From contig CAKTER010000002.1 in NCBI GenBank assembly GCA_934552695.1, forward strand, positions 1 through 29,577: a stretch of DNA of 29,577 nt, given 5' to 3'. The notes below the pieces were generated by a model. The model saw nothing but the letters and a program-made list of their open reading frames with translations. It was not told the DNA's origin and did no database searches. Shown here piece after piece: positions 9,072 to 16,022 of this stretch. This DNA is from an uncultured Eubacteriales bacterium (GTDB taxonomy: Bacteria; Bacillota; Clostridia; Lachnospirales; Anaerotignaceae). Numbering within the stretch: position 1 is the first letter of the stretch; each line of letters opens with the position of its first letter. Position numbers and translations under genes: made by a program.

Positions 9072-9191
9072 GGGGGGCTTTCTGCCTGATTCTATTTTAG
9101 CAAAAATCCGAGGGGGAAACGGAATCGTTCCCAAAAGGTAACAATCAAAACCGGGACGGCGAAGCCGGGGAAACCGGGGAAGGGGGCAATG

Positions 9192-9893
9192 CTAAACGTC
9201 CCGGGTAAGCACATAGCCCTTGCCGTAGACCGAAACGATATCGAACCCGGCAGGCTCCCCGGCGGAAAGCTTGGCCCGCAGGTGGAAAATGTGCTTGCGA
9301 ATGGTACGGGAATCGTTGAGGGAACTGACCCCCCACAGGCTTTCGTACAGCAGGTGGGGCGAAAGCACCTGCCCTTCGTTTTGGAGGAGCAGCCGCAAAA
9401 GGGAGAATTCCGTGGCGGTCAGCTCTACCTCCTCCCCGGCCACAGTGACCCGGCCGGCCTCGGGCTCCAGCTGTAGGGGGCCGCAGCGAAGCACCCGGGG
9501 GGCGGTCTGGCGCTGGCGCTGGGCCCGGTCCCGTTCCAGGAGCCGGGCAATCACGGCCAAAAACTCGTCGAAGCTATAGGGCTTGGTTAGGTAATAATCG
9601 CCCCCCAGCCCCAAAGCCTCCACCTTATCCTTTACTTCGGTTTTTCCCGTTAAAAACAGCACGGGCCGGTCACTGGTCTGGCGGAAGCAATGGCAAAGCT
9701 CCATGCCGCTGCCGTCGGGGAGCATAATGTCCAGTACCAGCAGGTCGGGGGTGCGGGCAGAAAGCTGCTCCCGGGCGTGGGCCAGGGTCGCGGCAGTCTC
9801 CACCTCATAGCCCCGGCGGCGCAGCAGCCGGGCATTGGCGGCAGCCACCTGCTCTTCGTCCTCAACCATCAAAATGTAGGGATGGGGTTCCAC
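9192..9893 (-). CDS. OmpR/PhoB-family response regulator
   Basis: 233 residues. Receiver domain at about 6-118 with acidic residues E11/D12, phosphoacceptor D55 (in VLDIMLPDGSG), T82 and K104 (LTKPYSF). The C-terminal winged-helix DNA-binding domain at about 135-230 has the family's LTATEFSLLRLL and RTIRKHIFHLRAKL segments. The gene starts at ATG 9893, three bases after the stop of the kinase gene, so the pair is one operon. It is expected to be phosphorylated by that kinase. The neighbouring large surface protein is a reasonable target by proximity, but no binding site was identified. Confidence 0.95.
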   Translation of the reverse strand: MEPHPYILMVEDEEQVAAANARLLRRRGYEVETAATLAHAREQLSARTPDLLVLDIMLPDGSGMELCHCFRQTSDRPVLFLTGKTEVKDKVEALGLGGDYYLTKPYSFDEFLAVIARLLERDRAQRQRQTAPRVLRCGPLQLEPEAGRVTVAGEEVELTATEFSLLRLLLQNEGQVLSPHLLYESLWGVSSLNDSRTIRKHIFHLRAKLSAGEPAGFDIVSVYGKGYVLTRDV

Positions 9894-9896
9894 AGG

Positions 9897-11180
9897 TCAG
9901 TCCTCCTTTTCGGGTAAGGCAAAGTATACACGGGTGCCGGCTCCCGGGGCGCTTTGCAGCCAAATGCGCCCGCCGTGGGCCGTGACGATTTGGTGGCAAA
10001 CGTACAGGCCAATGCCATGCCGCCAATAATCTTCGCTGGCAGAAACATAGCCCTTAAAGGCGTTTTGCTGCATTTTTTCCGACATCCCCGTGCCGGTATC
10101 GGCCACGCAGACCACCTGCTCGGCGCCCTCCCGGCGAAGGGAAAGGGTTAGCTGCCCTTTTTTGGTGTAGCGCTCGGCATTGGCTAACAGGTTGCAAAGC
10201 ACCTGAAACAACCGGGGGCCGTCGGCCTGTAGGGACGGCAAGGGCTCGGGCACGTCCAAGCGCAGGGTGTTGCCGTTGCGATAGCCCTGCCGGGCATAGT
10301 CTCGGGCGGCCTCGTCCAAAAGCCCGGCCAGGGAGACCGGGGCCAGGGAAAGGGCCAGCCGTCCCTGCTCAATGGAAACGGTATCCATCAGGTCCAGCAA
10401 AATCCGGTCGATGCGCTGGACGGCCTGCTGGATAATCTCCAGGTTTTCGTGCATTTGCGGCTTGTCCTGGGGCTCCTCCTCCAGCAGCTCAAAGGTGTCC
10501 CGGGCATGGATGGAAATGGAGCTTAAGGGGTTTTTGATTTCATGGGCTACGGTGGTCAAAAACGTGGATTTGGCTTCGTCGTAGCGGCGCAGGCGGTCGT
10601 TTTGGTCGGCCAGAAGCTGCTTTTGCCATTCGTACTCCTTTAGGTGGAAGTGGAGGACGAACCCGCAAACGGCGCTGACTGCAATCAGGGCAAAGATTAG
10701 GTCGGTAATGGCCTCGGTTTCGGAGGCAAAGGGCGTAACCCAATGGGGATAGCGGTAGGCCAGGTAGCACAGCAGGGCATAAAGCCCTACCTCGCAGGCG
10801 GCAATCGCCCGGGCCAGAGTCCCCTCCAGCATCAGCATGGTAAAGACCACGGCAAACACAAAAAACACCGGCATTCCGCTGTAGTACCCGCCGCCGGTAA
10901 AAAACAGGGCCGGAAAGGCGCCGAAAAAAATGACGGCGATGGTGACCAGATAGCAGCGCCGGTATTTGCCGGTGCGGTAGGAGTAGCACAGCAGCCCGGC
11001 GGACAGGGCGGCCACCAGCAGGTTGAGGAATACATTGAACCACACGCCGGTGGCGGCGCTGAGCAGAGCCATGACCAGGCTGAGAAGAGTACCGGCCAGC
11101 GCCAAAATGTTAAACAGCCGGATGCGGAAATCCCCGGTGCGGGCCAGTAGCCGTTTCAGGGTAGCGGACAAGGCGTTCAT
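9897..11180 (-). CDS. Membrane sensor histidine kinase
   Basis: 427 residues. Residues about 22-180 contain roughly five to six hydrophobic helices with very short connecting loops, so the sensor is membrane-embedded rather than an extracellular domain. A short coiled linker leads to the HisKA box with H213 in VAHEIKNPLSS. The HATPase domain shows the N box (LCNLLANAERY), G1 (ADTGTGM at 360-366) and G2 (HGIGLYV). The ligand is not predictable. Start at ATG 11180, with an AAGGAGG-type ribosome binding site (cctcctt on the plus strand at about 11188-11194). Partner of the response regulator immediately downstream. Confidence 0.94.
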   Translation of the reverse strand: MNALSATLKRLLARTGDFRIRLFNILALAGTLLSLVMALLSAATGVWFNVFLNLLVAALSAGLLCYSYRTGKYRRCYLVTIAVIFFGAFPALFFTGGGYYSGMPVFFVFAVVFTMLMLEGTLARAIAACEVGLYALLCYLAYRYPHWVTPFASETEAITDLIFALIAVSAVCGFVLHFHLKEYEWQKQLLADQNDRLRRYDEAKSTFLTTVAHEIKNPLSSISIHARDTFELLEEEPQDKPQMHENLEIIQQAVQRIDRILLDLMDTVSIEQGRLALSLAPVSLAGLLDEAARDYARQGYRNGNTLRLDVPEPLPSLQADGPRLFQVLCNLLANAERYTKKGQLTLSLRREGAEQVVCVADTGTGMSEKMQQNAFKGYVSASEDYWRHGIGLYVCHQIVTAHGGRIWLQSAPGAGTRVYFALPEKED

Positions 11181-11285
11181 GGCAAGCCTCCTTTGGACAA
11201 AGCGTGTGCCTTGGGATGGGGAACGGGTGGGGGACGAAAAGAGAGCGTTATCGCCGTTCGCTCCTTTTCCCCTCGCTATTTTTTA

Positions 11286-11314
11286 ATTATGCCACAATTT
11301 GGGGAGAGTGGAAA
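11286..11314 (-). promoter_or_regulatory. Possible promoter of the two-component operon
   Basis: On the minus strand TTTCCA (11309-11314) and CATAAT (11286-11291) are 17 bp apart, about 100 bp before the kinase start. The -35 box is weak, so this is tentative. Nothing else is recognisable in 11181-11418. Confidence 0.3.
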
Positions 11315-11418
11315 TAGGGGAATGCTCCAAAGGCAAGAAAATAGGGGCCGTCCCTTTGGGAAACTCGTCTAATCGATGGAAGAAGCCGGGCTTTCCCGCC
11401 CATCCGCTTTGTTTGTAC

Positions 11419-11455
11419 AAAAAAAGCACGCTAAACCATCGTTTAACGTGCTTTT
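11419..11455 (-). terminator. Terminator of the original tRNA gene
   Basis: AAAAGCACG (11422-11430) pairs with CGTGCTTTT (11447-11455), extended by TAAAC/GTTTA around loop CATC. On the minus strand it is followed by seven T residues. It directly follows the 3' end of the tRNA fragment, as expected for the native downstream region of the attachment-site tRNA. Confidence 0.88.
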
Positions 11456-11461
11456 GCGGAG

Positions 11462-11505
11462 TGGAGACAAACGGGCTCGAACCGCTGACCTCTTGCGTGT
11501 GAAGC
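11462..11505 (-). pseudogene. 3' fragment of a tRNA-Val(CAC)-like gene; prophage attachment site
   Basis: Read on the minus strand this has the anticodon loop TTCACAC (anticodon CAC), the 3' anticodon strand GCAAG, a five-base variable loop, a T arm AGCGG-TTCGAGC-CCGTT, the 3' acceptor strand TGTCTCC and discriminator A. The 5' half is missing: beyond the loop only two bases of the 5' anticodon strand still pair, then the sequence diverges. The integrase gene begins 72 bp away. This is what integration into a tRNA leaves at one end: a core fragment joined to the original terminator. An intact tRNA is predicted at the other prophage end, outside the window. Confidence 0.82.
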
Positions 11506-11577
11506 GGATAAACAAGACTAAATAGCGGGGCTCCGTTGAAAGCCGACACAGATTTGACATTTTTACAGCGTTACCGC

Positions 11578-12597
11578 CTATACCTGTCCAAAATAGCTGT
11601 CGATTTTCTGAGCGGCATTGGCCAACCGAGCTTCTCGCAAATGGGTGTAAATATTACGGGTGGTGGAGATGCTGGCGTGGCCGAGAATCTCTTTTGTTTC
11701 CCACTCGTCCACACCTGCCTCAGCCAGCATGGTGGCGTACAGGTGCCGCAGCTGATGGGGTGTTGAGGTAAGGCCGGTTGCCTTTACATAAGCATCCCAG
11801 CGGCGGCGGAACATGGTTTGCGTAAGCAGCCCACCCGTATCCGAGGCGAAAATATACCCGGCTTTGCGTTCGGGGAGGGCCGCAGCCAAAGGGGAGAGCA
11901 GCGGCACCGACCGGATACCGGCGGTGGTTTTGGTTTCCTTGATAAGCGGGGTGTTGGTGTCAAAGTACACCGCTCGGGAAACATGAATCAAACCCGCCTC
12001 CCGGTCGATATCCTCGTGGCGTAGGGCCAGTGCTTCGCCCCGACGCAGCCCGGTATGCAGCAGCAGGAATGGGAACAGGCCAAAGGGCTCGTTTAGACCG
12101 GCTTTAATTTTTTGTATATCGCTTTCTGCCGGCAGCCCTCGCCGAGTCACCCGGAGGCCCTTTGGCAGCGGGATATGCTCCGCCGGGTTTTGCAGCAGAT
12201 AGCCTTGTAGAATAGCAAACTGGAATACCATGTGCAAAAGGGCGATATGCGCCTTTACAGTTCGCTGGGCGTAGCCCTTAGCGGCGATCTGCTGAATATA
12301 TCGGTTGATCTCCGGGGCGGGGATACTGCGAATGCGGCGATAGCCAAAGGCCTCCAGGGCCATGCGATAGGGCACCCGGTACATGATGTGCCCGTTGTGG
12401 GACACAGCCTCCCGGTGCCAGGTGTCCCAATCGTCGGCAACGGACGAGAAGAGCGGTCCCTGTTCCCGTTCGGCGGCATAGGCCAGCATTTTTTGCTTAA
12501 CTTCTGCCTGCGTGCGTCCGTAAAAGTAAATGCGTTTGGTGCCGCCGGGTTCGGCAAGAACGGAGTCCTGCCAACGGCCGTCTTTCCGTTTGACCAT
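11578..12597 (-). CDS. int: Prophage tyrosine recombinase (integrase)
   Basis: 339 residues from ATG 12597; a longer TTG-initiated version would start inside the ribosome binding site region. An N-terminal AP2-like/arm-binding part is suggested by residues 1-45 (MVKRKDGRW, YFYGRTQAEVKQK), a SAM-like core-binding domain spans about 55-150, and the catalytic domain about 155-330. Catalytic residues are visible: R185 (TGLRRGE), H281 and R284 (HQLRH), H307 (LGHAS) and Y317 (NIYTHL). It catalyses site-specific integration, and excision with an accessory factor, at the tRNA core found 72 bp away. The ribosome binding site AGGTGA is part of an inverted repeat (see regulatory entry). Confidence 0.95.
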   Translation of the reverse strand: MVKRKDGRWQDSVLAEPGGTKRIYFYGRTQAEVKQKMLAYAAEREQGPLFSSVADDWDTWHREAVSHNGHIMYRVPYRMALEAFGYRRIRSIPAPEINRYIQQIAAKGYAQRTVKAHIALLHMVFQFAILQGYLLQNPAEHIPLPKGLRVTRRGLPAESDIQKIKAGLNEPFGLFPFLLLHTGLRRGEALALRHEDIDREAGLIHVSRAVYFDTNTPLIKETKTTAGIRSVPLLSPLAAALPERKAGYIFASDTGGLLTQTMFRRRWDAYVKATGLTSTPHQLRHLYATMLAEAGVDEWETKEILGHASISTTRNIYTHLREARLANAAQKIDSYFGQV

Positions 12598-12602
12598 AAA
12601 TT

Positions 12603-12648
12603 TCACCTGTCCTTTCAAAAAATGCGTGCAAAATCCCGGGACAGGTGA
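12603..12648 (-). promoter_or_regulatory. Inverted repeat able to sequester the integrase ribosome binding site
   Basis: TCACCTGTCC at 12603-12612 and GGACAGGTGA at 12639-12648 are perfect 10-bp complements separated by 26 bp. In the integrase mRNA the proximal arm contains the AGGTGA ribosome binding site, so the hairpin would hide it, provided the mRNA begins upstream of 12648. Confidence 0.5.
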
Positions 12649-12692
12649 TATAATAGCTGTGGGTTAATGTTGTAGCTATTCTTGACCTGTCC
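12639..12692. repeat. Nested inverted repeats upstream of integrase
   Basis: Outer arms GGACAGGT (12639-12646) and ACCTGTCC (12685-12692) enclose inner arms AATAGCT (12652-12658) and AGCTATT (12674-12680), with a 15-bp centre. The inner arms overlap -10-like hexamers on both strands. A dyad of this size suggests binding sites for a regulator or recombination accessory protein. Confidence 0.6.
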
Positions 12693-12748
12693 ATGGGTTG
12701 GGGTAGCGCCTACCGCCTCTGTGTTGGCGCACAGGGGCGGTTTTTTTT
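12646..12748 (+). ncRNA. Candidate small RNA with own promoter and terminator
   Basis: An extended -10 promoter (TGA then TATAAT at 12649-12654; weak -35) is followed by about 90 bp without an ORF. A strong terminator then follows: ACCGCC, CTGTG, a TTGGCG loop, CACAG and GGCGGT at about 12712-12741, then eight T residues. The predicted RNA contains GACCTGTCC, complementary over eight bases to the integrase ribosome binding site region, and a GGTAG-CGC-CTACC hairpin. The terminator also insulates the operon downstream. Expression is untested; the element could instead be only a terminated leader. Confidence 0.45.
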
Positions 12749-12771
12749 ATATTTTAGCTAATATGTCAGTA

Positions 12772-12800
12772 TTGCCTTTTGCCGAGGTTGGAAATATAAT
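12772..12800 (+). promoter_or_regulatory. Promoter of the Panacea operon
   Basis: TTGCCT at 12772-12777, 17-bp spacer, perfect TATAAT at 12795-12800, about 40 bp before the GTG start at 12839. Confidence 0.75.
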
Positions 12801-12838
12801 GATAGAAAGAATGCGCCACAGAGAAAGGAGCGTGCGGC

Positions 12839-13327
12839 GTGTACAATGTGCTGGACGTTTGCCGATTTATCGTAAAATACAGCAACGATAACGGCCAAAG
12901 TGTGTCCAATCTAAAACTTCAAAAACTCCTGTATTTCATCCAGGCTTTCTATCTTCAAACCAAGGGTGAGCCGTGTTTCCGAGAAAAAATCGAAGCATGG
13001 AGCTTCGGCCCGGTAGTTCGAGAGGCCTATATGGCGTATAAGCAATTTGGTGGGATGCCTATACCAACTATGGACTCTGAAATCCGACAGCTGGACCCCA
13101 ACAATATTTTTGATTTTCAGCGGGTGCCTTGTGATTATAATGTACTGAGCGAAGCAGATAAAGAAGCCATAGGGATGCTGCTCGATGCGTTCAAGGATTT
13201 TAGCGCTGCCTATCTGGTAGATGTTACCCATAGGCAAAGCCCATGGATAGACGCTTATGAACCACATAGGAACAGGGAAATTACGCTGGATTCGATGAGG
13301 AGATATTTCTGTGGGAAAAAAGAGTGA
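12839..13327 (+). CDS. Panacea/SocA-like (DUF4065) putative antitoxin
   Basis: 162 residues, GTG start eight bases after AAAGGAG. The sequence matches the Panacea/DUF4065 pattern across its length: an N-terminal helix (VLDVCRFIVKYSN), the signature SNLKLQKLLYFIQAFYL at about residues 22-38, EKIEAWSFGPVVREAY at about 50-65, and a C-terminal SPWIDAY segment. SocA and related Panacea proteins act as antitoxins that neutralise unrelated toxins, encoded next to or fused to the antitoxin domain. The gene overlaps the following membrane-protein gene by 17 bp, so the two are translationally coupled. Base composition is AT-richer than the surrounding phage genes, suggesting separate acquisition. Antitoxin function is inferred from family and gene arrangement. 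Confidence 0.82.
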   Translation: MYNVLDVCRFIVKYSNDNGQSVSNLKLQKLLYFIQAFYLQTKGEPCFREKIEAWSFGPVVREAYMAYKQFGGMPIPTMDSEIRQLDPNNIFDFQRVPCDYNVLSEADKEAIGMLLDAFKDFSAAYLVDVTHRQSPWIDAYEPHRNREITLDSMRRYFCGKKE

Positions 13328-14135
13328 CAACTTTGATATCGGTGGGCTGCTACGCCGTGCCGACGGGGGCGGTGGGTCGAATGCTGAATTACCGCAAAAG
13401 AATCTGGTTTTTGAGAGATACCAACGCCTGATTCAAGAAATTTGTGCATCACTGATCCGAAAACCGATAGATTATGCGCCCGAGGACACGGTAAAGCTCT
13501 TGACCCAGTATCTCGAGGTTGTTGAGGGGGATACACCCCCAAGGCTTTTGTATTCCGAGATTTCCCGTTTTATATTCTCCTTGGATTTAGATACCCGTGG
13601 GGATTATGTGTCGAATATGGATAAGCTAATCATTTACACAGACAGCTTGCCATACAAAGAGTGGATGTGCAAGGAGTATGCCATAAAGCTATACGACCAT
13701 TCCCAGTTAGCAGTCTACCAAACGGAAAATGCATCGACAGTTTTACAGCGCCAGATTGAGGAAATCGAACAGCGCTTTCAAAAGGATCTGAAAAACGTAG
13801 AACGGGAATATATAACCATTCTGGGCATCTTTGCCTCCATTGTTATCGCATTCTTTGGCGAATTTGCCTTTTCCAGTTCTGTCCTGAGCAATATGTCTGG
13901 TGTGGGTATCTGGCGCCTGCTCGTTGTAATAGATTTGCTGGCGTTTGTGTTGACGAATATAATCTACCTACTGGTGAGCTTCATCCTTAAAATCAATGGG
14001 ATTAAGCTGGAAATTTTCAGTATAAAGAAAATCTGGTTAATTTATCTAGGTGTTACCCTCGTAATCGCCGTAGGGTGGGCGGTCAGTGCGCACCGCATCC
14101 CGGAGTCTTTATTGAAATTCATGCCCTGGAACTGA
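13311..14135 (+). CDS. Three-TM coiled-coil membrane protein, putative toxin/defence effector
   Basis: 274 residues, GTG start eight bases after GAGGAG and inside the end of the Panacea gene. Residues 1-140 are soluble and helical without a recognised domain. A charged coiled-coil stretch at about 143-166 (ASTVLQRQIEEIEQRFQKD) leads into three hydrophobic segments at about 170-190 (ILGIFASIVIAFFGEFAF), 202-228 (LLVVIDLLAFVLTNIIYLLV) and 238-256. No signal peptide is seen. A soluble sensor domain followed by a C-terminal membrane bundle, paired with a Panacea antitoxin, fits a membrane-damaging toxin or abortive-infection effector. I do not recognise the family, and toxicity is inference. The operon ends at a strong terminator just downstream. 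Confidence 0.7.
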   Translation: MGKKSDNFDIGGLLRRADGGGGSNAELPQKNLVFERYQRLIQEICASLIRKPIDYAPEDTVKLLTQYLEVVEGDTPPRLLYSEISRFIFSLDLDTRGDYVSNMDKLIIYTDSLPYKEWMCKEYAIKLYDHSQLAVYQTENASTVLQRQIEEIEQRFQKDLKNVEREYITILGIFASIVIAFFGEFAFSSSVLSNMSGVGIWRLLVVIDLLAFVLTNIIYLLVSFILKINGIKLEIFSIKKIWLIYLGVTLVIAVGWAVSAHRIPESLLKFMPWN

Positions 14136-14142
14136 TTTTATC

Positions 14143-14168
14143 GGCTCCTGCATTGAGCAGGGGCTTTT
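14143..14168 (+). terminator. Terminator of the Panacea operon
   Basis: GGCTCCTGC and GCAGGGGC form the stem around ATTGA, followed by six T residues on the plus strand. The reverse direction lacks a T run, so it chiefly serves the plus-strand operon. Confidence 0.85.
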
Positions 14169-15239
14169 TTATTTGTCTTTGGCTTTTAATTTCTGAATTT
14201 TCTTTATGTAGGTGTCCACTTTGGGGGCGTACCTTGGCTCGATAGCTTTTATACTGCCCAAAAAAACGAGGGCATCGTCGTAGCGCTCTGCCTTGATGTA
14301 GGCTTCGGGCAGCTCAAAATACCAATCCCAGTTGACAAAACCTTTGAAACCCTTTGACCAGAATTTCTCCCAAAATGCGATATAGGCATACAGGTCGTTA
14401 GTTGCGGCATAGTTCTCTTCGGCTTGTCGCACAGCCTCCCGTCGTCGGTCTTCCTCAAGGAGCTCCTGGTAGCCCTCCGGGTCGTTCTCCTTAAGCCATT
14501 GCACATATGCCTTGTGACGTTCGGCCCTTTCCTGCTTCAATTTCTCCTCCTGCTCGCCCACGATGGCTCGCCAGTTGGATTTATCCCCGGTACCGAGTAG
14601 CTGGTTGATAGTCCAGACATTGAACAGAATCCCGAAACGGCTGTCTTCTGTTGTTTTATTACGGTTGGTGTGCATATACGGGACGTAGGCGTTTTCATCC
14701 AGCTCCTGCCGACCGAGTTCGGTCAGCGCATATTTTTGCTGGGCCCCGGCGGCCAGCAGCTCCTCATCGGTAACAGTCTGCGAGACACGGACTACCAGAT
14801 CGGCCTTTTTGCCGGAAGTGGCTTGCTCGTGGGCTACAAGGATGCCTTTCAGCTGAGGGATGGTAAAGCCGGGAATGGCATCCTTAACCGAACCCAGAGT
14901 GATAAAGCCCCGTTCTTCCAGGCTTGCAAGAACAGCGTTTACATCCCGTATCCCGTAGGAGAACCACCAGCAGCGGGGATACCCGCTTTTGGGGTTGGGG
15001 TATGTACCCCGGGAGCAGTAGTCCAGCAGCAGAATTTCCGCCGGATACAGGCCATGAGCTGACGGAATGACCGTTTTCTTACGCTCCTCGAACGTAATGA
15101 TGTTATGCTCAAAGACGGTTCCTTCTGCGACCTTAGTGGGGTAGCGGGGGTCTGGTTCCGGCCGGCTGATGGCCGCCGGAGTTGGAACTGGTGGCGCTGC
15201 TTTCGTATCCTTCTTTTTGAAGAAATTCAGAAAACTCAT
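14169..15239 (-). CDS. SAP-like domain protein of unknown function, downstream of the repressor
   Basis: 356 residues, ATG 15239 preceded by AAGGAGGCCCCTGT. The N-terminus has a Phe/Lys start and a Pro/Ala-rich linker (to about residue 35). Residues about 110-175 include a helical segment IPGFTIPQLKGILVAHE then SGKKADLVVRV, which has the layout of SAP/HeH DNA-binding motifs. Residues about 235-300 are highly charged helix (EEKLKQERAERHKAYVQWLKE), and the C-terminus (YIKAERYDDALVFLGSIKAIEP) resembles a TPR-like helical pair. No catalytic motif is seen. Its place directly behind the CI-type repressor means it is probably expressed in the lysogen, like other lysogenic-conversion or superinfection-exclusion genes. 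The function is unknown. Confidence 0.6.
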   Translation of the reverse strand: MSFLNFFKKKDTKAAPPVPTPAAISRPEPDPRYPTKVAEGTVFEHNIITFEERKKTVIPSAHGLYPAEILLLDYCSRGTYPNPKSGYPRCWWFSYGIRDVNAVLASLEERGFITLGSVKDAIPGFTIPQLKGILVAHEQATSGKKADLVVRVSQTVTDEELLAAGAQQKYALTELGRQELDENAYVPYMHTNRNKTTEDSRFGILFNVWTINQLLGTGDKSNWRAIVGEQEEKLKQERAERHKAYVQWLKENDPEGYQELLEEDRRREAVRQAEENYAATNDLYAYIAFWEKFWSKGFKGFVNWDWYFELPEAYIKAERYDDALVFLGSIKAIEPRYAPKVDTYIKKIQKLKAKDK

Positions 15240-15310
15240 ACAGGGGCCTCCTTGTATTTACCTATCCAGCTTACTGATATTCAATCCATGTGCTTTTACA
15301 GGTACGACAG

Positions 15311-15958
15311 TTACCTATCTAATCTGCTAATAAAATACACTGCCTTACCTAATATCCGGCACTGGTTCATCTCCTCGCCGGAATAGATGATTGGCTCGTA
15401 GGCGGAGTTTTCGGCCATCAGGGTAATACGGTCTGGTTTTAGATATACCCGCTTTAGGGTGGCCTCGTCGTCGATCAGGACGGCAGCGATCTCCCCGTTC
15501 TCCACGGTGGACTGCTGCCGAATGCACACGGTGTCTCCGTCAAGGATACGGGCGTTTATCATGCTGTCCCCCTTGCAGACGAGTGTGAAATCACAGTGGA
15601 CAAACTCGGGCACATCGTCGTAAGCCTCGTGGTTCTCCGTGGCAAGGATGGGCTCCCCGCAAGCAATCGTCCCCAGCCGGGGCACCTTGTGGGTGGCCGG
15701 GAAGGGCCGGAGCGCTGGATGAGGGGGCGCCGCAGTGCGGCTGCGCCGTTCTTTCGGAACATCTTCACCCATGAGCCAAGCTTCATCAACATCCAAGGCC
15801 TTAGCCATCTTATATATGTTTCTTTGCTTCGGTAGGTACTCTCCACTCAAATATGTGCTAATTGAGGATTTTCCGATTCCAGTAATTTCGGAAAGCTCGG
15901 ACTGCTTCATGTTTTTATCATTGAGTGCCATCCGTAGCCGGTCGGCGGTGGTAGCCAA
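15311..15958 (-). CDS. CI/LexA-like prophage repressor (XRE HTH plus S24 peptidase)
   Basis: 215 residues. TTG start at 15958, chosen because AAAGGAGG lies seven bases upstream and no ATG fits. HTH at about residues 6-60 (MKQSELSEITGIGKSSISTYLSG). The S24 domain begins at about 90. Autocleavage would fall at Cys100-Gly101 in the segment TIACGEP, equivalent to the Ala-Gly site of LexA/CI. Catalytic Ser132 is in KGDSM and Lys169 in TLKRVY. It should hold the lytic promoters off and be inactivated by RecA-stimulated self-cleavage during DNA damage. Divergent from the Cro-like gene across a shared operator region. Confidence 0.93.
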   Translation of the reverse strand: MATTADRLRMALNDKNMKQSELSEITGIGKSSISTYLSGEYLPKQRNIYKMAKALDVDEAWLMGEDVPKERRSRTAAPPHPALRPFPATHKVPRLGTIACGEPILATENHEAYDDVPEFVHCDFTLVCKGDSMINARILDGDTVCIRQQSTVENGEIAAVLIDDEATLKRVYLKPDRITLMAENSAYEPIIYSGEEMNQCRILGKAVYFISRLDR

Positions 15959-15993
15959 TGCGGTTCCTCCTTTTGCTCGGTATCATTGCGGTA

Positions 15994-16022
15994 AGTATAG
16001 CTCAAAAGTTCAGATAATGCAA
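15994..16022 (-). promoter_or_regulatory. Repressor (lysogenic) promoter
   Basis: On the minus strand TTGCAT (16017-16022), 17-bp spacer, TATACT (15994-15999). An operator repeat at 16008-16023 covers the -35 box and part of the spacer, which would allow autoregulation. Confidence 0.8.

Noticed and set aside
11299..11502. Open frame ending in a VETNGLEPLTSCV-like sequence
   Set aside because: This is the familiar false translation of a tRNA 3' half plus terminator on the opposite strand.
12682..12891. Plus-strand frame starting at an ATG near 12682 and running into the Panacea gene
   Set aside because: It passes through the strong terminator at 12712-12748 and is in a different frame from the DUF4065 protein.
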